Shown: positions 29,090 to 42,389, counted from the first letter of the stretch. The stretch: 64,000 nucleotides of DNA from Sulfitobacter faviae (GCF_029870955.1 NZ_PGFQ01000001.1:2170001-2234000); one strand, 5' to 3'. Numbers and translations are program-made. Notes: generated by a model not told the origin, from the letters alone.

Positions 29090-29563
29090 ATGGGTGCGGG
29101 TGTCATGAAAAAGCAAGGCGGCAAGGGGCGGCGGCGGGGCCGCGCCCAGCCGATGGCTGAGATCAACGTCACGCCCTTCGTGGACGTGATGCTGGTGCTG
29201 CTGATCATCTTCATGGTCGCGGCCCCGCTTTTGACCGTCGGCGTGCCGGTGGAACTGCCCAAGACCGCCGCCACGGCCCTGCCGGCTGAGCAGGAAGAGC
29301 CGCTGACCGTCACCGTCACCGCCCAAGGGGCGGTGCAGATCCAGACCACCGACACGCCGCGCGACCAGCTGGTGACCAAGCTGCGCGCCATCGCGTCCGA
29401 GCGGGCCAGCGACCGGGTGTTCCTGCGCGCCGACGGCAAAGTGCCCTATGCGCAGGTCATGGAGGTCATGGGCGCGCTCAACGCGGGCGGATTTTCCAAC
29501 ATCGGTCTGGTGACCGACATCGGCGGCCCGGCGATGGACGGCAGCGACACGTCGGGTGGCTGA
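29090..29563 (+). CDS. tolR: TolR protein
   Basis: 157 residues: N-terminal P-M-A-E-I-N-V-T-P-F-V-D-V-M-L-V-L-L-I-I-F membrane helix with the proton-carrying Asp, then a periplasmic domain ending L-N-A-G-G-F-S-N-I-G-L-V-T. The first five residues (M-G-A-G-V) may be skipped in favour of the next Met. Three bp after tolQ. Confidence 0.94.
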   Translation: MGAGVMKKQGGKGRRRGRAQPMAEINVTPFVDVMLVLLIIFMVAAPLLTVGVPVELPKTAATALPAEQEEPLTVTVTAQGAVQIQTTDTPRDQLVTKLRAIASERASDRVFLRADGKVPYAQVMEVMGALNAGGFSNIGLVTDIGGPAMDGSDTSGG

Positions 29564-29566
29564 GCG

Positions 29567-30703
29567 GTGCATACCGGGCATTACATATCAGGTGCCGGGC
29601 ATCTGGGTCTTATCGGCTGGCTTTTGTTCGGGAACATCTTCACCTCCGAGCCGGACCCGGTCGAGATGACCGAGGTTTCGGTGATCTCGGCGGCGGAATA
29701 TGACGCGCTGGTCGCGGCCCAGCAGCCGCCTGCCTCGACCACCGAGGTGGCCCAGCCCGCATTGCCCGCGCCGAGTGAGGAGGCGCCCGAGGTCACCGCC
29801 GAGCCGGATGCCGCGATCGAACAGCCCGAGCCGGTGCAGACCGAGACCCCGCCCGAGGACAGGCCGCCCGAGGTGACGGAGCTGGAACTGCCGCCACAGA
29901 CCGAAGTGGACGACAGCGCGCCCGAACTGAACGAACCCATCGGCGACACAGCCGTGCTGGTGCCCGAGATCGCCCCCGAGGCCCGCCCCCGCGAGGCCCC
30001 GCGCGTGGCGCCCGAGCCCGTGGCCCCGCCCGAGCCCGAAGCGCGCCCCGACCTTGACGAACAGCCCGCCGTGACGCCCGAACCCGAGGCCGAGCCGGAA
30101 GTTGTCGTCGAAGAAGAGCCGCAAGAGGCGCAGACGCCCGAGGACACTACGACCGAGATCGTGACCGAGGCCGATCAGGCCCCGGCGGCCTCGGCCCGCC
30201 CGCCCGGTCGCCGTCCGGCCCCGCCGCCGCCCGTCGAGGTGGCCGAGGCACCGGAGGAACCCGAAGAGACGCCGACGCCGGAGCCCGCCGAGGCACCTGC
30301 GCAGGACACCACCGAAGACGCAATCGCCGATGCGCTGAGCGAAGTCCTCGGCCAGCCGGAGGCCGAGGCCCCGGTGCCGAGCGGCCCGCCGCTGTCCTCG
30401 GGCGAGCGCGAGAGCCTGCGCGTTGCGGTCTCGGCCTGCTGGAACATCGGCGCGCTGTCGACCGAAGCGGCGCGGACCACGGTGATCGTGGGGCTGCAGA
30501 TGAATCAGGACGGCACGCCGGTGATCGGGTCGATCCGGATGCTCAGCGCCTCCGGCGGTGGCGATGCCGCAGCAAGGCAGGCCTTCGAGGCGGCCAAACG
30601 TGCAATCATCCGCTGCGGCAGCCGCGGCTACGACCTGCCACAGGAAAAATACAGCCAGTGGCAAGACATCGAGATGACATTCGATCCAATGAGGAGCCGA
30701 TAA
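29567..30703 (+). CDS. tolA: TolA protein (GTG start)
   Basis: 378 residues: short N-terminal membrane helix (about 8-26), a long Pro/Glu-rich acidic linker (about 60-285) and a C-terminal globular domain with V-A-V-S-A-C-W-N and a second Cys in R-C-G-S-R-G-Y. It spans the periplasm and links TolQR to Pal/TolB. The linker differs from the Ala/Lys helix of enterobacterial TolA. GTG 29567 is 3 bp after the tolR stop. Confidence 0.88.
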   Translation: MHTGHYISGAGHLGLIGWLLFGNIFTSEPDPVEMTEVSVISAAEYDALVAAQQPPASTTEVAQPALPAPSEEAPEVTAEPDAAIEQPEPVQTETPPEDRPPEVTELELPPQTEVDDSAPELNEPIGDTAVLVPEIAPEARPREAPRVAPEPVAPPEPEARPDLDEQPAVTPEPEAEPEVVVEEEPQEAQTPEDTTTEIVTEADQAPAASARPPGRRPAPPPPVEVAEAPEEPEETPTPEPAEAPAQDTTEDAIADALSEVLGQPEAEAPVPSGPPLSSGERESLRVAVSACWNIGALSTEAARTTVIVGLQMNQDGTPVIGSIRMLSASGGGDAAARQAFEAAKRAIIRCGSRGYDLPQEKYSQWQDIEMTFDPMRSR

Positions 30704-30704
30704 C

Positions 30705-32048
30705 ATGCTGACGAGACTTCTGGGACTTCTGGCACTGGGGGCCGCGACCGTCTTCGCGGCGGCCCCGGACACCGCGCGCGCCGAGCCGTTGCGCATCGTG
30801 ATTGACGACCCGACCATCGAGCCGCTGCCCTTCGCCGTCCCCAGCTTTCAGCCCGAAAGCGGCGAGGCCGGGCAGCTGGCCGTCGACATCGCGCGCGTCG
30901 TCTCGGACGATCTGACGGGCACCGGCCTCTTCCGCGAAATTCCGGCCAGCGCCTATATTTCCACCGTGAGCGACTTCAACGCGCCGGTCGAATATGCCGA
31001 TTGGAAGGCGATCAACGCGCAGGCGCTGATCACCGGGGCGGTTAATGTCACCGGCAATAGCGTGAATGTGAAGTTCCGCGTCTATGACGTCTTCTCGGGT
31101 GAGGAACTGCTGGATGCCAGCGGGCAGGGCGGTCTGCAATTCAGCGGCACCGTCGACGGCTGGCGCCGCATGGCGCATAAGGTGGCCGATGCGGTTTACA
31201 GCCGGATCACCGGCGAGGGCGGCTATTTCGACAGCCGCGTGGTTTTCGTCTCTGAGACCGGGCCGAAGGACAACCGCCAGAAACGTCTGGCCGTGATGGA
31301 TTATGACGGGGCGAACCTGAAATACCTTACCGAATCCGGCTCCATCGTGCTGGCGCCGCGTTTCTCGCCCAGCGGGGACCGTGTGCTCTACACCAGCTAT
31401 GAAAGCGGTTTCCCGCGCATCTATGTCTTGGATATCGGCACCGTCCAACGCCGCGCGCTGCAAAGCGCCGAAGGCTCCATGGCCTTCGCGCCGCGGTTCT
31501 CGCCCAGCGGTCAGACGGTCGTCTATTCGCTGAGCCAAGGCGGCAACACGGATATCTATTCGATGGACATCAACAGCGGCCAGTCGGTGCGCCTGACGAA
31601 CACGCCTGCGATTGAGACGGCGCCGAGCTTCTCGCCCGATGGCAGCCGGATTGTCTTTGAGAGTGACCGTTCCGGCAGCCCGCAGCTTTACGTCATGCCC
31701 GCCACCGGCGGAGAGGCGACGCGGATTTCCTTTGGTGAGGGGCGTTACGGCACGCCGGTCTGGTCGCCGCGCGGGGATTTGGTGGCCTTCACGAAGCAGA
31801 ACAAGGGCCGCTTCCACATCGGTGTCATGCGGCTGGATGGCTCGGAAGAGCGTCTGCTGACCGCCTCCTTCCTCGATGAGGGTCCGACTTGGGCCCCCAA
31901 TGGGCGGGTGATCATGTTCGCGCGCGAAACCCAAGGGGCGGGCGGGTCCTCCTCGCTCTATTCCGTCGATATTTCGGGGCGCAACCTCAAGCCTGTGCGC
32001 ACGCCCGAAGGCGGCTCTGACCCCTCGTGGTCACCGCTGCAAGACTAA
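30705..32048 (+). CDS. tolB: Tol-Pal periplasmic protein TolB
   Basis: 447 residues: signal peptide (about 1-26, A-R-A/E), N-terminal domain, then a six-blade beta-propeller with repeats of the R-F-S-P-S-G / S-F-S-P-D-G type. Binds Pal and TolA. One base separates it from the tolA stop. Confidence 0.96.
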   Translation: MLTRLLGLLALGAATVFAAAPDTARAEPLRIVIDDPTIEPLPFAVPSFQPESGEAGQLAVDIARVVSDDLTGTGLFREIPASAYISTVSDFNAPVEYADWKAINAQALITGAVNVTGNSVNVKFRVYDVFSGEELLDASGQGGLQFSGTVDGWRRMAHKVADAVYSRITGEGGYFDSRVVFVSETGPKDNRQKRLAVMDYDGANLKYLTESGSIVLAPRFSPSGDRVLYTSYESGFPRIYVLDIGTVQRRALQSAEGSMAFAPRFSPSGQTVVYSLSQGGNTDIYSMDINSGQSVRLTNTPAIETAPSFSPDGSRIVFESDRSGSPQLYVMPATGGEATRISFGEGRYGTPVWSPRGDLVAFTKQNKGRFHIGVMRLDGSEERLLTASFLDEGPTWAPNGRVIMFARETQGAGGSSSLYSVDISGRNLKPVRTPEGGSDPSWSPLQD

Positions 32049-32146
32049 GGTTTCCCCATGCCACCCACGGGTGCGGGCAATTCCAATGATCCCGCGCCTG
32101 TGTTAATACCAGCAACGATAACGCCACCACATAGAAGGCAGACCCC

Positions 32147-32671
32147 ATGAAACGCATTCTGACCAGCACGCTTTTGATTTCCGCATTGGCCGTGTCGGCC
32201 TGTACCAACCCTGACCGCTTTGGTGCCGATGGCATGGGCGGGGCAAATGCAGGGGCCGGGGTCAACGCCGGCGTGGTGCCGGGCAGCGCGAATGACCCGA
32301 CCTCCACCGCCTATTTCCAGCAGGCCGTGGGCGACCGGGTGCTGTTCTTGGTCGACCAATCCACCCTGACCGACGAAGGCCGCGCCACGCTTGACGGGCA
32401 GGTCGCATGGCTTCAGGCCAATTCCGACTACCAAGCCGTGATCGAAGGCCATGCCGATGAGCAGGGCACCCGCGAATACAACATCGCCCTTGGCGGTCGC
32501 CGCGCCAACGCGGTGCGCGAATATATGATCTCGCGCGGGATCGCGGCCTCGCGGCTCAAGACCATCAGCTACGGCAAGGAGCGCCCGATCGAGATCTGCT
32601 CGGCCGAGGCGTGCTATGCCAAGAACCGCCGCGCGGTGACCGTGCTGGCTGGCGGCGCGCTGACCAGCTAA
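32147..32671 (+). CDS. pal: Peptidoglycan-associated lipoprotein Pal
   Basis: 174 residues. Lipobox L-A-V-S-A-C with lipidated C19; OmpA-like peptidoglycan-binding domain with E-G-H-A-D-E-Q-G-T-R-E-Y-N-I-A-L-G-G-R-R-A. Anchors outer membrane to peptidoglycan. Confidence 0.96.
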   Translation: MKRILTSTLLISALAVSACTNPDRFGADGMGGANAGAGVNAGVVPGSANDPTSTAYFQQAVGDRVLFLVDQSTLTDEGRATLDGQVAWLQANSDYQAVIEGHADEQGTREYNIALGGRRANAVREYMISRGIAASRLKTISYGKERPIEICSAEACYAKNRRAVTVLAGGALTS

Positions 32672-32714
32672 TCGCGGCAACTGCCCAAGCAATGACCATT
32701 CCAAGGAGGCCGAT

Positions 32715-33605
32715 GTGCTGAAGCGATATATCTTCGTGGCCGTGATGGGGCTGATGACCGCCCCTGCCGCGCTTATGGCGCAGGACAACGATCAAACGCT
32801 GGCGGATATTCGCCAGCAGTTGACCGTGCTCAACGTCGAGGTGCAAAAGCTGCGCCGCGAACTGTCGACCACCGGCGGCGCCTCGGTCGAGACCGGTGGC
32901 AATTCGGTGTTGGAGCGGGTCAGCACCATGGAGAGCGAGTTGCAGCGCCTCACCTCCAAGACCGAGGAGATGGAGAACCGCATCAACCGGATCGTCGCCG
33001 ATGGCACCAACCGGATCGGCGATCTGGAATACCGTCTGGTCGAGCTTGAAGGCGGCGATCTGGGCGCTTTGGGTGAGACTTCGACCCTCGGCGGAGGGGA
33101 GGCGCCCGCCGTGGCGGCCCCCGCCGCCGAAGCGGGCCGTGAGGTGGTCGAAGTGACCCCCGGCAACGGCAATGCGGGCGCTTCCGGCGGCATCATCACC
33201 CCGATCAACGAAGCAGAGCTGGCGGTTAGCGAGAAGGCCGATTTCGAGCGGGCGCAGGAGGCGCTCGCATCGGGTGACTTTCGCAGCGCCGCCGATCTCT
33301 TTGCGTCCTTCAATACGACCTACCCCGGCGGTCCGCTAGCCGCCGAGGCCGAGATGCGCCGGGGCGAAGCCCTGACTGGTCTGGGCGACAACCGCGAAGC
33401 GGCGCGCGCCTATCTGGCGGCCTTCAGCACCGATCCCGAAGGGCCGGTGGCGCCGCGGTCGCTCTTCGAGCTGGGCCGCGCCCTTGGCGTGTTGGAGCAG
33501 ACCCAAGAGGCCTGCGTGACCCTCTCGGAAGTCGCCGTGCGCTTCCCGAACGCCCCGCAGGTCAGCCAAGCCGAGGCGCAGCGCCAGACGCTGGGTTGTT
33601 CCTGA
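32715..33605 (+). CDS. cpoB: Cell division coordinator CpoB / YbgF (GTG start)
   Basis: 296 residues: signal peptide (about 1-22, L-M-A/Q), coiled-coil trimerisation segment (about 25-115, heptads around L-R-R-E-L and L-Q-R-L-T-S-K-T-E-E-M), Ala/Gly linker, then C-terminal TPR repeats. Start GTG 32715 follows AAGGAGG at 32703-32709; the overlapping ATG at 32713 is out of frame and hits a stop at once. Couples Tol function with peptidoglycan synthesis. Confidence 0.9.
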   Translation: MLKRYIFVAVMGLMTAPAALMAQDNDQTLADIRQQLTVLNVEVQKLRRELSTTGGASVETGGNSVLERVSTMESELQRLTSKTEEMENRINRIVADGTNRIGDLEYRLVELEGGDLGALGETSTLGGGEAPAVAAPAAEAGREVVEVTPGNGNAGASGGIITPINEAELAVSEKADFERAQEALASGDFRSAADLFASFNTTYPGGPLAAEAEMRRGEALTGLGDNREAARAYLAAFSTDPEGPVAPRSLFELGRALGVLEQTQEACVTLSEVAVRFPNAPQVSQAEAQRQTLGCS

Positions 33606-33611
33606 CCGCAG

Positions 33612-34882
33612 ATGACTGCTCCCGCCGCGACGGCTGATGCAGCGCTGACCGAGGGGTTGCTTTCGGGCTTGGGCGGCGCGCTGCCGCCCCGCCTTGGCGT
33701 CGCCGTCTCGGGCGGGGGCGATTCCATGGCCTTGCTGTCACTTCTGCATGGGATGGCGGTGGCAGCCGGTAGCCATCTTGAGACCGTGACCGTCGACCAT
33801 GGGCTGCGCCTGGAAGCGGCGGAAGAGGCCGCCATGGTTGCGCGCCATGCTGCCCGACTGGGGCTGGCCCATGAAACCCTGCACTGGCGCGATTGGGACG
33901 GGCAGGGGAATCTTCAAAACGCCGCGCGGGAGGCGCGCTATCGCCTGATGGCCGATTGGGCCGCGCGGCGCGGGCTCCCCGTCGTGGCCCTTGGCCATAC
34001 GGCGGACGATCAGGCCGAGACGGTGCTGATGCGCTTGGCGCGCCGGTCGGGGGTCGATGGGCTTGCGGCGATGGCGCCGCGCAGCGAAAGGTTCGGTGTC
34101 ACATGGCTGCGCCCGCTGCTTTTCGCCCGGCGCGCGCCCCTGCGCGATCATCTGCGGCGGGCGGGGCTGCACTGGGTCGAAGACCCCAGCAACGATGACC
34201 CGCGCTATGCCCGGATCAGAACCCGTCAAAGCCTCGATGCCCTCGCGCCGCTTGGCATCGATGTAGAGACTTTGGCCGAGGTCGCGCGCAACATGGCCAC
34301 CGCACGGGCGGCGTTGGACGCCCAAACCGACCGCGCCGCGGGCGATATCCTGCGTATCGAAGCGGGCGCGCAGGTGATGCAGGCCGATGCCTTTTTCGCC
34401 GAGCCGGAAGAGATCCGCCGCCGCCTGATGCTCCGCGCGCTCGGGCAGATCAACGGCGGCGCTTACCCCCCGCGCCGTGGCCCCGTGGCCGCCCTCATCG
34501 CGGGGCTGGCGGAAGGGCAGGCGGCCACGCTGGCGGGGTGTCAGGCGCTGCTCCGGCGCGGTGAAATCTGGGTCTTTCGTGAGTATAACGCGGTGCGCGA
34601 TCTGCGCGTGCCTGCGGATCAGCTTTGGGACGGACGCTGGCGTGCGATCCCCCCGAAGGGCAGCCCCCCGAGGCCGAATTGCGCGCGCTTGGCCCCGAGG
34701 GGCTGGCACAATGCCCCGATTGGCGCAGCCTTGGGCGACCCCGTGCCGCCTTGCTGTCGACCCCGGCCATCTGGCAGGGCCCGCGGCTGCTTGCCGCGCC
34801 CCTTGCCGGGCTGGACGAGAAATGGCATGTCCGGCGCGAAAGCGGCGCGGAATGGAACAAAACCGCGCCATTATCGCATTGA
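33612..34882 (+). CDS. tilS: tRNA(Ile)-lysidine synthase TilS (one frame break)
   Basis: About 423 residues after repair. PP-loop S-G-G-G-D-S-M-A, then D-H-G-L-R, G-H-T-A-D-D-Q-A-E-T, and D-P-S-N-D-D-P-R-Y-A-R-I-R-T-R. Makes lysidine at C34 of tRNA-Ile(CAU). Break at the CCCCCC run 34649-34654; one base gives P-P-E-G-Q-P-P-E-A-E-L-R-A-L-G and a stop at 34882. Without repair the frame runs on toward ftsH as nonsense. Confidence 0.92.
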
Positions 34883-34983
34883 ACATGAGCGCATCATGTC
34901 TATCTTAGTATGGTGGTTGCCCGAACGGGCGCCCCTTGGGTTGCGGGACTTGCCCGCGGCCATGTGAATTTAGGAGAATTCCC

Positions 34984-36917
<1,934 letters not shown>

Positions 36918-36918
<1 letters not shown>

Positions 36919-36950
36919 AAGACCCCGCTTCGGCGGGGTCTTTTCGTTTT
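36918..36950 (+). terminator. Rho-independent terminator of ftsH
   Basis: Stem AAAGACCCCGC (36918-36928) / GCGGGGTCTTT (36933-36943), stable TTCG tetraloop, then a T-rich tract. Overlaps the last base of the ftsH stop codon. Confidence 0.95.
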
Positions 36951-37044
36951 CGGCACTCCCTCCGGTCGGGGCGGGAATTCCACTATCGCTTCACAGTCGC
37001 CATCGCGTTAGACAAGGACGGAATTCTGGAACAAGCCGGGTCTT

Positions 37045-37697
37045 ATGCGACGCATCCTTTCTGCCCTCGCCCTTCTCCTCGCCTTCACCGCCGGACCGGT
37101 CTGGGCCGAGCCGCAGACCTATGCTGTCGCTTTAGGTGGGCGGCAGCTTGGGACCTTGCAGTTCAACGGGCAAAGCCGGAACGCGGCCTTCCTCTTGTCG
37201 CTGGACAACGCGCCCTTCGGCATCAAGAACGGCAGCTTCAAGGCGGTCACCCAGTCGAATGGCGCCGCGGTCAGCTATCTCGGGTCCAACCGGGGGAGCG
37301 AGACGCGCGATATCGCGATTGACCGGGCGGCGGGGCAGGTCACCTCGGTGGCGATCACCCCGGCTTCGGAAATGACGAAAATGTCGGAGGCCGGAGCGGT
37401 GCCTGCCGGTGTCCTTTTCCCGCCCGAGCTTTTCGCCGCCCTGGCCACCGGCAAAAGCTGCCCCCGCCGCTGTCGCTCTACGATGGGCGCCGCGTGGTGC
37501 AGATCGCGACGCAGAGCAGCCGAGAGGAGGGGGCTTCGGTGTTCTGCGATATGTCCTACCGTGTCGTCATGGGGCCGGGCTATGTCTCGCCCTTTTATCT
37601 CAAATCCTTCGGGATGGCGCTTGTCTATACGGAGGGCACCCTTGCCAAAGCCTCACTAAGCGGGGGCGGTTTCAAGGTGCATCTGATCCGGAATTAG
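37045..37697 (+). CDS. Exported hypothetical protein (one frame break)
   Basis: About 217 residues after repair. Signal peptide at 1-21 (A-L-A-L-L-L-A-F-T-A-G-P-V-W-A/E). Break at the CCCCC run 37461-37465; adding one base joins A-T-G-K-S-C-P to P-P-L-S-L-Y-D-G-R-R and extends to a stop at 37697. Mature part looks beta-rich; no family recognised. Two cysteines (T-G-K-S-C and V-F-C) could pair in the periplasm. Confidence 0.75.
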
Positions 37698-37737
37698 GCA
37701 TAGGATGCCATAGCAAACCACGCCAAAGGACTCCCCC

Positions 37738-38322
37738 ATGCCCGAACTGCGCAAGACAGACCATACCGCCCGGATCACTTGGCTGGGCATGGTCCCTCAG
37801 GACCGCGAAAACATTCGCTCGGTCGGGGTTGAGCAGGCCTTTGCGACCTATGCGGGCATCGAAGGGGATTTTCACGCAGGGCTGACCCGTCCAGCCTGCG
37901 TGCGCGTGCGCAACCTGCATGCCAAGGGGACGGAGATACGCAACACGCGTCAACTCTCCGTCCTCTCCGCCGAAGAGATGGCCGAGATCGCCGCCGCCAT
38001 CGACCTGCCCACGCTCGACCCGACCCTGCTGGGCGCTTCGATCATCCTTGAAGGGATCCCAGATTTCACCCTCGTCCCGCCGGGGTCGCGGCTACAAAAC
38101 GAGCATGGTACCACCTTGGTCGTGGATATCGAAAACGGCCCCTGCAACCTGCCTGCCCGTGAGATCGAGGTGGAGGCCCCGGGCCATGGCAAAACCTTCA
38201 AAGCCGCCGCCCAAGGCAAACGCGGCGTGACCGCATGGGTCGAGCGGGAGGGGCCGTTGAGCCTGGGCGACACGCTGCGGCTTTTCGTGCCGAACCAGCC
38301 GGTCTGGCCACATCTCGGCTAA
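37738..38322 (+). CDS. MOSC domain-containing protein
   Basis: 194 residues. The C-terminal [19 protein letters not shown] and [13 protein letters not shown] match the MOSC fold of molybdenum-cofactor sulfurase-type proteins. The conserved sulfur-carrying Cys may correspond to the Cys in N-G-P-C-N-L-P. Likely sulfur or metal-sulfur transfer; partner unknown. Confidence 0.82.
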   Translation: MPELRKTDHTARITWLGMVPQDRENIRSVGVEQAFATYAGIEGDFHAGLTRPACVRVRNLHAKGTEIRNTRQLSVLSAEEMAEIAAAIDLPTLDPTLLGASIILEGIPDFTLVPPGSRLQNEHGTTLVVDIENGPCNLPAREIEVEAPGHGKTFKAAAQGKRGVTAWVEREGPLSLGDTLRLFVPNQPVWPHLG

Positions 38323-38432
38323 CCCCGCGCCGTTTCGCGAACTTTGAGTGTCGGAAACACGGCCCCCCGTCGGGGCTTGTCGCGCTATGGCTAAAGAATA
38401 AAGATCGCCACCAACGGCAACAGGGGATTCTC

Positions 38433-40108
38433 ATGGCTTTTAAAACCGACATTCAAATCGCCCGCGAAGCGGCGAAACGCCCTATTCAGGAGATCGGCGC
38501 GAAGCTGGGCATCTCAAGCGACGACCTGCTGCCCTATGGCCATGACAAGGCGAAGGTGAGCCAATCCTTCATCGATTCCGTGCAGGAGCGCGCGAACGGC
38601 AAGCTGATCCTCGTCACCGCGATCAACCCAACCCCGGCGGGGGAGGGCAAGACCACCACCACCGTGGGCCTCGGCGACGGGCTGAACCGGATCGGCAAAA
38701 AGGCGGCGGTCTGCATCCGCGAAGCCTCGCTCGGGCCGAACTTCGGGATGAAGGGGGCGCTGCGGGCGGCGGCTATGCCCAAGTGGTGCCGATGGAAGAG
38801 ATGAACCTGCATTTCACCGGCGATTTCCACGCCATCACCAGCGCCCACAACCTGCTGGCGGCGATGATCGACAATCACATCTACTGGGGCAACGAGTTGG
38901 AGATCGACACCCGCCGCGTCACATGGCGCCGGGTGGTCGACATGAACGACCGCGCCCTGCGCCAGATCACCGCCTCCTTGGGCGGTGTGCCCAACGGTTT
39001 CCCGCGCGAGACGGGCTTTGACATCACTGTAGCCTCCGAGGTGATGGCGATCCTCTGTCTGGCCAAGAACCTTACCGATCTGCAAGAGCGCCTTGGCGCA
39101 ATGATCGTCGCTTACCGCCGCGACCGCAGCCCGGTCTATGCCCGCGACATCAAGGCGGATGGGGCGATGACAGTGCTCTTGAAGGACGCGATGCAGCCGA
39201 ACCTCGTGCAGACGTTGGAGAACAACCCCGCCTTCGTCCACGGCGGGCCTTTCGCCAATATCGCCCACGGTTGCAACTCGGTCATCGCTACGACAACGGC
39301 GTTGAAACTGGCAGATTATGTGGTGACAGAGGCAGGCTTTGGCGCCGATCTCGGGGCCGAGAAATTCATGAACATCAAATGCCGCAAGGCGGGGCTGGCG
39401 CCTTCGGTGGTGGTCGTCGTCGCCACGGTGCGCGCGATGAAGATGAACGGCGGCGTCGCGAAAGCCGACCTGGGGACCGAGAATGTCGAGGCCGTGCAAC
39501 AGGGTTGTGCTAACCTTGGCCGCCACATCGAAAACGTGAAATCCTTTGGCGTGCCCGTGGTGGTGGCGATCAACCATTTCGTCACCGATACCGACGCCGA
39601 AGTGGCGGCTGTGAAGGACTATGTCGCGGCCCAAGGGGCTGAGGCAATCCTCTCGCGCCACTGGGAGTTGGGCTCGGAAGGCTCCGCCGATCTGGCCACC
39701 CGCGTGGCCGAGATCGCCGATGGCGATCACGCGAATTTCGCCCCGCTCTATGCCGACGAGATGCCGCTGTTCGAAAAGATCGAGACCATCGCCAAACGCG
39801 TCTACCGCGCCGATGAGGTGCTGGCCGACCAAAAGGTGCGCAACCAGTTGAAAGATTGGGAGGCGCAGGGCTACGGTACTCTGCCGGTCTGCATGGCCAA
39901 GACCCAGTATAGTTTCTCAACCGATCCCGACCTGCGCGGCGCGCCCACCGGTTTCAGCGTCCCCATCCGCGAGGTGCGCCTTTCGGCAGGGGCGGGTTTC
40001 GTCGTCGTCATCTGCGGTGAGATCATGACCATGCCGGGCCTGCCGCGGGTGCCTTCTGCCGAGGCAATCAAGCTCAACGCCGATGGCGATGTGGAGGGAT
40101 TGTTCTAA
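38433..40108 (+). CDS. fhs: Formate-tetrahydrofolate ligase (one frame break)
   Basis: About 558 residues after repair. P-loop [33 protein letters not shown] and C-terminal [13 protein letters not shown]-driven formation of 10-formyl-THF from formate. Break at GGGGG 38753-38757; one G restores [18 protein letters not shown]. Start ATG 38433 after AGGGGA. Pairs with folD downstream as a one-carbon unit. Confidence 0.94.
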
Positions 40109-40182
40109 GGCGGGTTGCAATGGCCCGCCGTCGCGGTGATGTAGAGCGTGTTCAACCTGCAGCGAGCGAAAGTGAGACGGAT

Positions 40183-41072
40183 ATGGCAGCGACAATCATC
40201 GATGGCAAAGCCTTTGCAGCAACGGTGCGTGAGAAAGTCGCGGGCCATGTCGACCGGCTGAAGACGGATCACGGCGTCACCCCCGGCCTCGCCGTGGTGC
40301 TGGTCGGCGAAGACCCGGCAAGCCAAGTCTACGTCCGCTCCAAGGGCAAGATGACCCGCGAGGTCGGCATGAAATCGGTCGAACACAAGCTGCCCGCGAC
40401 CGTCGATCAGGGCGAGTTGCTCAAGCTGATCGACGCATTGAACAACGACCCCGAGATCCACGGCATCCTCGTGCAACTGCCGCTGCCGGATCATCTGGAC
40501 GAAACCCGCGTGGTCAACGCCGTCTCGCCCGCCAAGGACGTGGACGGTTTTCACATCTCCAACGTCGGCCTGCTGGGCACGGGGCAGAAAAGCATGGTGC
40601 CCTGCACCCCGCTGGGCTGCCTGATGATGCTGCGGGACCACCATGGCGATCTGACCGGGATGAACGCGGTGGTCATTGGCCGTTCCAGCATCGTCGGCAA
40701 ACCGATGGCGCAGCTGCTCTTGGGCGATAACTGCACCGTGACCATCGCGCATAGCCGCACCCGCGATCTGCCCGAAGTGGTGCGCCGTGCCGATATCGTG
40801 GTCGCTGCCGTTGGCCGCCCCGAGATGGTGCCCGGCGATTGGATCAAAGAGGGTGCCACGGTGATCGACGTGGGCATCAACCGGATCGAGACCGGCGAGA
40901 AAACCAAACTGGTCGGCGACGTGGATTTCGACAGCGCCAGCGAGCGTGCAGGGGCCATCACCCCGTGCCCGGCGGGGTCGGGCCGATGACCATCGCCTGC
41001 CTGCTGGCCAATACGGTCACCGCCTGCTGCCGCGCCAATGGGTTGGCAGAACCCGAAGGGCTGACCGCCTAA
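40183..41072 (+). CDS. folD: Bifunctional methylene-THF dehydrogenase/cyclohydrolase FolD (one frame break)
   Basis: About 296 residues after repair. Y-V-R-S-K with catalytic Lys, V-Q-L-P-L-P, K-D-V-D-G-F-H, and NADP-binding G-R-S-S-I-V-G-K-P. Break at about 40965; one base gives [12 protein letters not shown] and the conserved C-terminus. Converts 5,10-methylene-THF to 10-formyl-THF, the product of Fhs. Start ATG 40183 within a longer frame from 40120. The stop overlaps the convergent thioesterase. Confidence 0.94.
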
Positions 41073-41494
41073 GCGCCTGGCACAGGCACGATGGTGCCTT
41101 GCAGGATGGCGATGAGCTTGGCCGCGCCATCCGTTTCCGCATGCACCTCTGCCGTGACCACACAAAGCCGCCGGCCCGGTTTGACCACCCGGCCCGTGGC
41201 AATCAGCCTGTCTCCCCGTGCGGGGGCCAAAAGGTTGATCTTGATCTCCGAGGTCACGACATCGACCTCCGGCGGCAACATGCTTAAAGCTGCGTAGCCC
41301 GCCGCGGAATCGCCAATGGAAAAGGTCAGCCCCGCATGGCCAAAACCCTGCTGCTGCATCGCGCCGGGCAGGACCGGCGCCGCAACCTTGACCAGACCCG
41401 ACTGCACATCGATGATCTCGGCCGCCAAGGTCTGCATCATGGTCTGCTTGGCAAAACTTTCCCGCACCCGGCGTTCAATCTGATCATCCATCAT
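41069..41494 (-). CDS. PaaI-family hotdog thioesterase
   Basis: 141 residues. [23 protein letters not shown] matches the catalytic helix of PaaI-type thioesterases, followed by the strand [12 protein letters not shown]. Acyl-CoA substrate unknown. The start overlaps the pdeM stop by 4 bp, so it is coupled to pdeM. Confidence 0.88.
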   Translation of the reverse strand: MMDDQIERRVRESFAKQTMMQTLAAEIIDVQSGLVKVAAPVLPGAMQQQGFGHAGLTFSIGDSAAGYAALSMLPPEVDVVTSEIKINLLAPARGDRLIATGRVVKPGRRLCVVTAEVHAETDGAAKLIAILQGTIVPVPGA

Positions 41495-42162
41495 CGCTTC
41501 TTTCCGGGCATGGGGATCGCCACAGGCTGCGGCCCCGTCAGCACCGCGCAGGCCTCCGGCCCCATTAAATCACAAAGCACCCGCGACTGGCTGCGCAGCC
41601 CGCCGGTATAGGTGCCATATGCAGGCAGGATCAGCCGCTTGCTGTCAAACAAAAACGCCGGACGCGAGATGCTGCGGCCCCGCGCGCGGATCGATGCCTT
41701 GGGGTGATAATGCCCTGACACCTCGCCGCAGGCCCCCTTCGCCGCGATATGCCGAAAAGTCAGCGGGCCGAGCGCCAACTCACCCAAATGGGTACCACCC
41801 AGCCCAACCGGACCCGGATCATGATTGCCTTCGATCCAATCCCACCGCCGCCCGGCCTGCAGACCAAGAATCCAAAGCCGCTCTTCCTCTGGCAGCGCCT
41901 GTGCCGCGCCGAGGTCATCGAAACTATCGCCAAGGCAGATCACATGCCGCGCCTGCGTGAAAGACAGGTCGGCCGCTAACCGGTTCAACGTATCGCGCGT
42001 CTCATAAGGCGGCAGCGCCGACCCGCCGCGCCGCGCGATCCGTTCCGACTTGCCCAAGTGAAGGTCGCTCACGCAGAGCAAATCCCTTTCGCGCCACCAA
42101 AGCGCGCCAGAGCCAAGCGCGGTCAGCGCGGCTCCAGCGAATGAAAACTCAAGTCCGTTCAT
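41491..42162 (-). CDS. pdeM: Ligase-associated DNA damage response endonuclease PdeM
   Basis: 223-residue calcineurin-like metallophosphoesterase: S-D-L-H-L-G, G-D-S-F-D-D, G-N-H-D-P and G-H-Y-H-P-K supply the two-metal site. Members sit with an Lhr-like helicase, an ATP-dependent ligase and an exonuclease; here only the helicase is near. ATG 42162 follows AAAGG; an upstream ATG at 42204 is less likely. Confidence 0.88.
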   Translation of the reverse strand: MNGLEFSFAGAALTALGSGALWWRERDLLCVSDLHLGKSERIARRGGSALPPYETRDTLNRLAADLSFTQARHVICLGDSFDDLGAAQALPEEERLWILGLQAGRRWDWIEGNHDPGPVGLGGTHLGELALGPLTFRHIAAKGACGEVSGHYHPKASIRARGRSISRPAFLFDSKRLILPAYGTYTGGLRSQSRVLCDLMGPEACAVLTGPQPVAIPMPGKKR

Positions 42163-42374
42163 CCTTTGTTCATCTGAGATCGCCGCTGATTTGGCAAGGG
42201 CCAAACGCGAAGGTAGCGCATGCAGAATAGGGCAGCGCAGAGGTATTTAAGAAAGGATGAATTGCAGAAAGCGCGCCCCGCGATCGGGTGGTCACCGGAC
42301 CGGAGACGCGCCTTCATCCTTTGCGGTCATCGGCTCCTCAGCCTGTACCGCGAGAGGAAGATGCGCCACCTTGG

Positions 42375-42389
42375 TTAAAGAACCCTTAA
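42375..42389. promoter_or_regulatory. Perfect CtrA-type site TTAA-N7-TTAA
   Basis: TTAA (42375-42378), seven bases, TTAA (42386-42389). This is the full consensus for the alphaproteobacterial cell-cycle regulator CtrA, in an AT-rich patch of a GC-rich genome, about 215 bp upstream of pdeM and in the gap between two repair genes. Binding is a prediction. Confidence 0.45.

Noticed and set aside
28175..29581. 468-codon minus-strand frame opposite tolQ/tolR
   Set aside because: Antisense of recognised Tol genes; no motif.
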